DNA from: UBA3940 sp964506005
GTDB lineage: Bacteria; Chloroflexota; Anaerolineae; Aggregatilineales; UBA3940
Assembly (NCBI GenBank): GCA_964506005.1
Contig: CAZDLX010000065.1
Coordinates: forward strand, 1 to 16,930
Length of the DNA: 16,930 nt
Direction: 5' to 3'
Below the pieces are notes generated by a model. That model was not told the origin of the DNA and made no database searches. It saw only the letters and a list, made by a program, of their open reading frames with translations. Position numbers and translations under genes: made by a program. Below are positions 14,701 through 16,930 of the stretch, in pieces (the stretch's first letter is position 1; the number at the start of each line of letters is the position of its first letter).

Positions 14701-14831
14701 CCGCGAGCGAGGGTGGCGTGCTCGTCATGGCGGATGAGCCGAAGGTCCGGCAGAACCGGCTGGCGCTGCTGCAGCACATCGTCGCCCTGGCGGATGGCAT
14801 CGTGGACCTGAGCCGGCTGGAAGGGTTCTAG
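11772..14831 (+). CDS. glyQS: Single-chain glycyl-tRNA synthetase (fused alpha and beta subunits)
   Basis: This 1019-residue enzyme charges tRNA-Gly with glycine. Residues 1 to about 295 are the class II catalytic alpha subunit: WQPYNVQVGAGTMNPAT (26-42), GYVEPSIRPDDGRYGDNPNR (55-74), FVEDNWESP (114-122), TQFTYFQQAGG (141-151) and EITYGLERIVLALQGVDSVWD (160-180). A proline/alanine-rich linker (about 296-325) leads into the beta subunit, which begins PFLLEIGTEELPA (327-339). It continues with RTMRWNGTGVAFSRPIRWF, MKKHQRYFAV and ALADRLDSLVGLF, and ends in an anticodon-binding helical domain. Most bacteria with this alpha2-beta2 type encode two separate chains; fused forms are known, for example in Chlamydia. 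The GTG at 11772 is chosen because GGAGG at 11758-11762 lies nine bases upstream and the protein then starts at the usual alpha-subunit N-terminus. Confidence 0.97.
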   Translation: MSESLSLQEVIMRLQTFWSGQGCVIWQPYNVQVGAGTMNPATALRVLGPEPWRVGYVEPSIRPDDGRYGDNPNRMQQHYQYQVILKPDPGNPQELYLQSLEALGIDRRQHDIRFVEDNWESPALGAWGLGWEVWLDGQEITQFTYFQQAGGQVLDPISVEITYGLERIVLALQGVDSVWDIRWAEGVHYGDVLLQSEIEYCRYYFEVADVDKLREVYNTYEAEAYRALAQDPPLVVPAHDYLLKCSQLFNVLDARGAIGVVERAEYFRRMQRLALQNAQAYEAQRARLGYPWLPEGWSVDPETGALSVPQPDVAAPAAGPYPDKPAPFLLEIGTEELPAADLDSAIAQLERDAARRLAEARLDYDALRVTGTPRRLVLLVEGLAPAQRAEETVRRGPPVQAAFAPDGTPTRAAEGFARGQGVPVTALERREIAGGEYVVAVVKEEGRPAAEVLGELLPGLVAGLHFDRTMRWNGTGVAFSRPIRWFVALLGDGVVPFSYAGAASGRVTRGPRPLQSPEIEVESPQDYFDRLGEMGVIVDRDARRDAIREQVEALAASAGGMVLDDPGLLEEVTNLVEQPTALLGTFSEDYLELPDVVLTTVMKKHQRYFAVVDEAGALLPVFIAVRNGDDQHLGTVIEGNEHVIRARFADARFFFNEDRRRPLADYLQDLHTLTFQEDIGSYYDKAARLEGLAARLGAVVGVDEDREFDLLLRAARLAKADLATQLVVEMTSLQGLVGREYATGSGEPQEVAEAIAEHYLPRYAGDALPATPIGTAVALADRLDSLVGLFAVGLQPTGSTDPYGLRRAALGIVQILVEREINLDLHQAVEWAAQGYTQELGQNIVSAKSRAAVLDFIGGRLAGVLREVFPHDVVEAVIAEQAHNPYQAYRYAQQLHEWTAREDWPAILDAYARCARITRNLDETYDLKPRSFAEPVEKNLYKAYQQAQKTLGARASVDAFLSAFEPVVPAISAFFAPASEGGVLVMADEPKVRQNRLALLQHIVALADGIVDLSRLEGF

Positions 14832-14848
14832 GCTTCCGCTGAAAAGGC

Positions 14849-14920
14849 AGGGGCGGGTGAGATGCGCGATGCGCGATGCGGAGCATCGACTGCATCGACT
14901 GCATCGTTAGACCCGCCCCT
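14849..14920. terminator. Large inverted repeat between convergent glyQS and META gene
   Basis: Perfect 10-bp arms AGGGGCGGGT (14849-14858) and ACCCGCCCCT (14911-14920) enclose three spaced GATGC words followed by three spaced GCATC words, which pair in order around a GGA turn. An outer TTCCGC/GCGGAA pair (14834-14839 and 14934-14939) extends the fold. It begins 18 nt after the glyQS stop and ends 37 nt before the stop of the opposing gene, as a bidirectional terminator would. There is no clear T-run, so it may equally be a dispersed repeat. Confidence 0.55.
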
Positions 14921-14956
14921 ACAAGTTCATTCTGCGGAAACTACAGGGTTGCCGTC

Positions 14957-15823
14957 TTACTCCGCGAGGAAGACCAGCCCGCGACCGTCGCCGGCGGTGA
15001 TGGTCAGCGAGCTACCCTCGATCTCGTAGCTCTCGGCGTTGTTCAGGATGTCCAGGAAGTTCGCTTCCTGGTCCATCACGCCCTCGGGCTCCTCGCACAG
15101 CACCAGCGTGGAGGCGATCTCCTCGGTAGTCAGGCTGCTGCCGTCAACCTCGTACGAGCCGCCGAAGCTGTTGCAGCCTGCCTCGCCCGTAATGGCGCCA
15201 TCCTCAAAGCTCACGGTGAGCGTCGTCCCGGCGATAGTCGAGGAGACGGCGTCGCCGTCAACGAACGACTCCAGCACCCAGTTCGTGCCTTCGAGCTCGG
15301 CGTCGGCGGGCGGTTGCTGCTCGTCGAACACCAGCACGACGCTGCCATCGGCGTCGAGCAGCTCAAGCTGTCCGCCTGTCATGCGGGCGCTCTCTACGCC
15401 CTGCAGCGCCCCGAGGTAGGCCTGCTCCTGGTCCATCACGCCTTCCGGCTCCATGCAGGCCATCATCGTCGAGATGATCTCCTCGACGGTAAGCGCGTTC
15501 CCCTCCAGCGTGTACGCACCGGTGTACTGGTTGCAGCCGGCGATGCCGGCGGCATCCGCCTCGGTGAACTGGAGCGTGATCTCAGTGTCCGCGATGGGTG
15601 GCTCCCCATTCAACGAAGCGAGCTGCCACATCGTTCCCGCCAGCTCGGGGGCGTCGCCGTCTATCTCGACGTCCTCTTCGCCCTGCAGAGGGGCCTCGCC
15701 TTCCGCACCGCCAGTGTCGCCACCCTCTACCTCGGGTAGATCGGCATCACCACCGGGGGCGGCGCACGCGGCGAGAAGCGGCACGATCAAGATCAGAATT
15801 GCAGTTAACAGTAAGCGGTTCAT
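14957..15823 (-). CDS. Lipoprotein with two META (HslJ-like) domains
   Basis: This 288-residue secreted protein has a lipoprotein signal peptide (MNRLLLTAILILIVPLLAAC; lipobox LAAC, lipidated Cys20). An acidic, glycine-rich linker follows (about 21-60), then two META domains at about 61-168 and 178-287. META domains occur in HslJ and other envelope proteins of unclear function. The two copies are in exact register: GCN at 96-98 and 216-218, and EPEGVMDQE at 125-133 and 245-253, both 120 residues apart. Each domain also has a conserved second Cys (Cys123 and Cys243) that could form a disulphide with the GCN Cys. The start is supported by AAAGGGA a few bases upstream. It lies downstream of the CBM9-like lipoprotein gene on the same strand and has its own promoter candidate. 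Confidence 0.9.
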   Translation of the reverse strand: MNRLLLTAILILIVPLLAACAAPGGDADLPEVEGGDTGGAEGEAPLQGEEDVEIDGDAPELAGTMWQLASLNGEPPIADTEITLQFTEADAAGIAGCNQYTGAYTLEGNALTVEEIISTMMACMEPEGVMDQEQAYLGALQGVESARMTGGQLELLDADGSVVLVFDEQQPPADAELEGTNWVLESFVDGDAVSSTIAGTTLTVSFEDGAITGEAGCNSFGGSYEVDGSSLTTEEIASTLVLCEEPEGVMDQEANFLDILNNAESYEIEGSSLTITAGDGRGLVFLAE

Positions 15824-15845
15824 ATCATCCCTTTCTCACGACTCG

Positions 15846-15870
15846 ACCGGTATAAATACACTATACCAGT
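15846..15870 (-). promoter_or_regulatory. Promoter and overlapping palindrome of the META lipoprotein gene
   Basis: On the minus strand TGG precedes TATAGT (15868-15860; 5 of 6 match), with a predicted start near 15853, about 30 nt before the ATG. The hexamer lies inside an inverted repeat: GGTATA at 15849-15854 and TATACC at 15862-15867, seven bases apart, extendable to 9-bp arms with one mismatch. A dimeric regulator bound there would block the promoter, but the site is also short enough to be a by-product of two -10-like words. Confidence 0.45.
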
Positions 15871-15931
15871 CGGAAGTGTGCATCACCCCTGTGACGCACC
15901 GGGATGCTGAATTGTTCCGCCAGATTGGGTG

Positions 15932-16837
15932 CTACTGCCCGAGAAGCTCCAGCGTGGACCAGGTCGTGGGGTTGCTGACGAGCAGGCGCGGGCAGTGGCT
16001 GACCATCGAATCCTGGCTGGCCTCACCCTCCTGATCGTTGTCGCTGAGTGCCACGCAGAAGCCGAACACCTTGCCGGACTCCGGTGTCGCGCGGAGCAGC
16101 GACCAGGGGATGGCGGCTTCGAGCGTGTAGCCCCCGCTCCCGTCGCCCTGCGCGGCGAGGTCGATCTCGCCCGCGCTGCGGACGTCGGGCCGGTACATCA
16201 CGGCTTCAGGGCTGCGCTCGCCGAAATCGCCGGGCGAAAGGCCGAGCTGCGTGTCGTCGCTGTTCCACGACTCGGCATAGTAGTCGCCCTGCAGGTCGGC
16301 GTCGAAAACGACCTCGACTTCGTCGCCGCGCCACATGTTGCGCCCTGTCTGGTTCTGCACGTGCACGTCGTCGGTCACGTCCACGGCGAGGTACAGTGCG
16401 CGCTCTGTCCAGCACAGGCGCGCCTCCCCGGAGAGGTCGCTTGCCCCGCCCCACTGCCCTGAGCCGAAGGTGTTGGCGCTTAAGGAGAGGCTGGCGGCGG
16501 AGCTGGCGTCGCCGAGCAGCCCGTCGATGGTGATGCTGCCCGTACAGGGCGGCACCTGAGCGACCTCGCCGTTGCCGGGGCGTGCGTTCGGCGCCTGCGG
16601 TGTGAGGCCCGGCTCGACGTCGTCCTGATCGTCCCCGGGTGCCGCGGTCGCGGTGACCGCATCGCCGCCCGGCTCGGCAGTCAGCGACTGCGCGGTGATG
16701 GTCGCATAGACCGACTCGACCGTCGCCTCGGAGCCCTCGCCGCTGCTCAACCCGGCGGCGTTGCAGGCCAGCGCCGCGCTGACCAGCACCACGGCGACCA
16801 GCCATACAGCCCACATGCGGGGGGATAATCGCGTCAT
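15932..16837 (-). CDS. Lipoprotein with CBM9-like sugar-binding domain
   Basis: This 301-residue protein has an N-terminal signal (basic MTRLSPR, hydrophobic 9-24, SAALAC with candidate lipidated Cys25; the residue at -3 is Ala, so the lipobox is weaker than that of its neighbour). A low-complexity Thr/Ala/Gly/Asp linker covers about 26-95. Residues 98-300 resemble family-9 carbohydrate-binding/DOMON-like domains: SITIDGLLGD, LCWTERALYLAVDVTDDVHV (141-160), MWRGDEVEVVFDADLQGDYY (168-187) and a late YTLEAAIPWSLL (237-248). The conserved acidic and Trp residues suit Ca2+ and sugar binding at the cell surface, but the ligand is not shown. ATG 16837 is chosen over GTG 16864, since the longer form adds a polar tail before the signal peptide. 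The META lipoprotein gene follows 108 nt downstream. Confidence 0.85.
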   Translation of the reverse strand: MTRLSPRMWAVWLVAVVLVSAALACNAAGLSSGEGSEATVESVYATITAQSLTAEPGGDAVTATAAPGDDQDDVEPGLTPQAPNARPGNGEVAQVPPCTGSITIDGLLGDASSAASLSLSANTFGSGQWGGASDLSGEARLCWTERALYLAVDVTDDVHVQNQTGRNMWRGDEVEVVFDADLQGDYYAESWNSDDTQLGLSPGDFGERSPEAVMYRPDVRSAGEIDLAAQGDGSGGYTLEAAIPWSLLRATPESGKVFGFCVALSDNDQEGEASQDSMVSHCPRLLVSNPTTWSTLELLGQ

Positions 16838-16873
16838 GTTGTTCTCTCTAAGCTGTCGTTGCACGAAACAAAC

Positions 16874-16895
16874 AGGGGCGAGATGCCTCGCCCCT
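16874..16895 (-). terminator. Hairpin with T-rich tail upstream of the CBM9-like gene
   Basis: Arms AGGGGCGAG and CTCGCCCCT (9 bp, perfect) enclose a 4-nt loop. On the minus strand GTTTGTTT follows, which is the layout of an intrinsic terminator for a gene entering from beyond the right edge. Its arm words resemble those of the inverted repeat at 14849-14920. Confidence 0.5.
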
Positions 16896-16898
16896 CCG

Positions 16899-16904
16899 AT
16901 TATA
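16899..16904 (-). promoter_or_regulatory. Consensus -10 element upstream of the CBM9-like gene
   Basis: TATAAT, a perfect -10 hexamer, reads on the minus strand. No good -35 is visible. A transcript would start near 16892, inside the adjacent hairpin, and reach the ATG after about 55 nt. Confidence 0.4.
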
Positions 16905-16930
16905 CGTGATGTGCGGTTGGCGTGCCGGGG

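Noticed and set aside
12855..14777. 640-codon open frame on the minus strand
   Set aside because: It lies fully inside the beta half of glyQS, whose protein is unmistakable. High GC with G/C-biased third positions removes stop codons from the opposite strand.
1..16930. Defence island, biosynthetic cluster or integrated element
   Set aside because: No transposase, integrase, restriction, toxin-antitoxin or core biosynthetic gene is visible. The genes are unrelated housekeeping and envelope functions, so a new multi-gene system is not supported.

Overview
The window is a GC-rich stretch of bacterial chromosome. Gene content and style suggest a member of the Chloroflexota (Anaerolineae-like): a single-chain glycyl-tRNA synthetase, META-domain and CBM9-like lipoproteins, an AIM24/TIGR00266 protein, a DUF3054 protein, and intergenic spaces rich in palindromes. 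This assignment is an inference from gene content; no rRNA or other phylogenetic marker RNA is present. I see no tRNA, rRNA, CRISPR array, transposase, integrase or phage gene.

Layout. Bases 1-5047 run on the plus strand: the 3' end of an unrecognised helical protein, a DUF5655 protein, a class I SAM methyltransferase, a membrane-anchored PAF-acetylhydrolase-like alpha/beta hydrolase, an AIM24-family protein, a small membrane protein and an inositol-monophosphatase-family enzyme. Bases 5262-8489 carry a GPH/SLC45-type MFS sugar transporter, then an enoyl-CoA hydratase and an aminoglycoside N(3)-acetyltransferase-like protein that probably share one transcript. Bases 8902-10625 (minus) hold DUF3054 followed by an SbcD/Mre11-type nuclease with no SbcC partner. 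Bases 10829-14831 (plus) hold a divergent ECF-like sigma factor and the fused GlyQS. Bases 14957-16837 (minus) hold two secreted lipoproteins: a CBM9-like protein and a tandem META-domain protein.

The genes do not form one recognisable pathway or defence island. They are ordinary metabolic, envelope and housekeeping genes, and I do not claim a new multi-gene system. The unusual signal is between the genes. Three kinds of intergenic repeat recur: (i) a 9-nt-periodic CACAG/CACGA repeat, seen twice; (ii) two-hairpin palindromic elements whose first-hairpin arms differ in sequence but keep perfect complementarity, often with a C-GNR-G triloop; (iii) AGGGGCG inverted repeats near the lipoprotein genes.

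A second cross-window pattern is that five of the best promoter candidates carry a TGN extension directly in front of the -10 hexamer. These place transcription starts about 30-60 nt upstream of the chosen start codons, which supports those starts.
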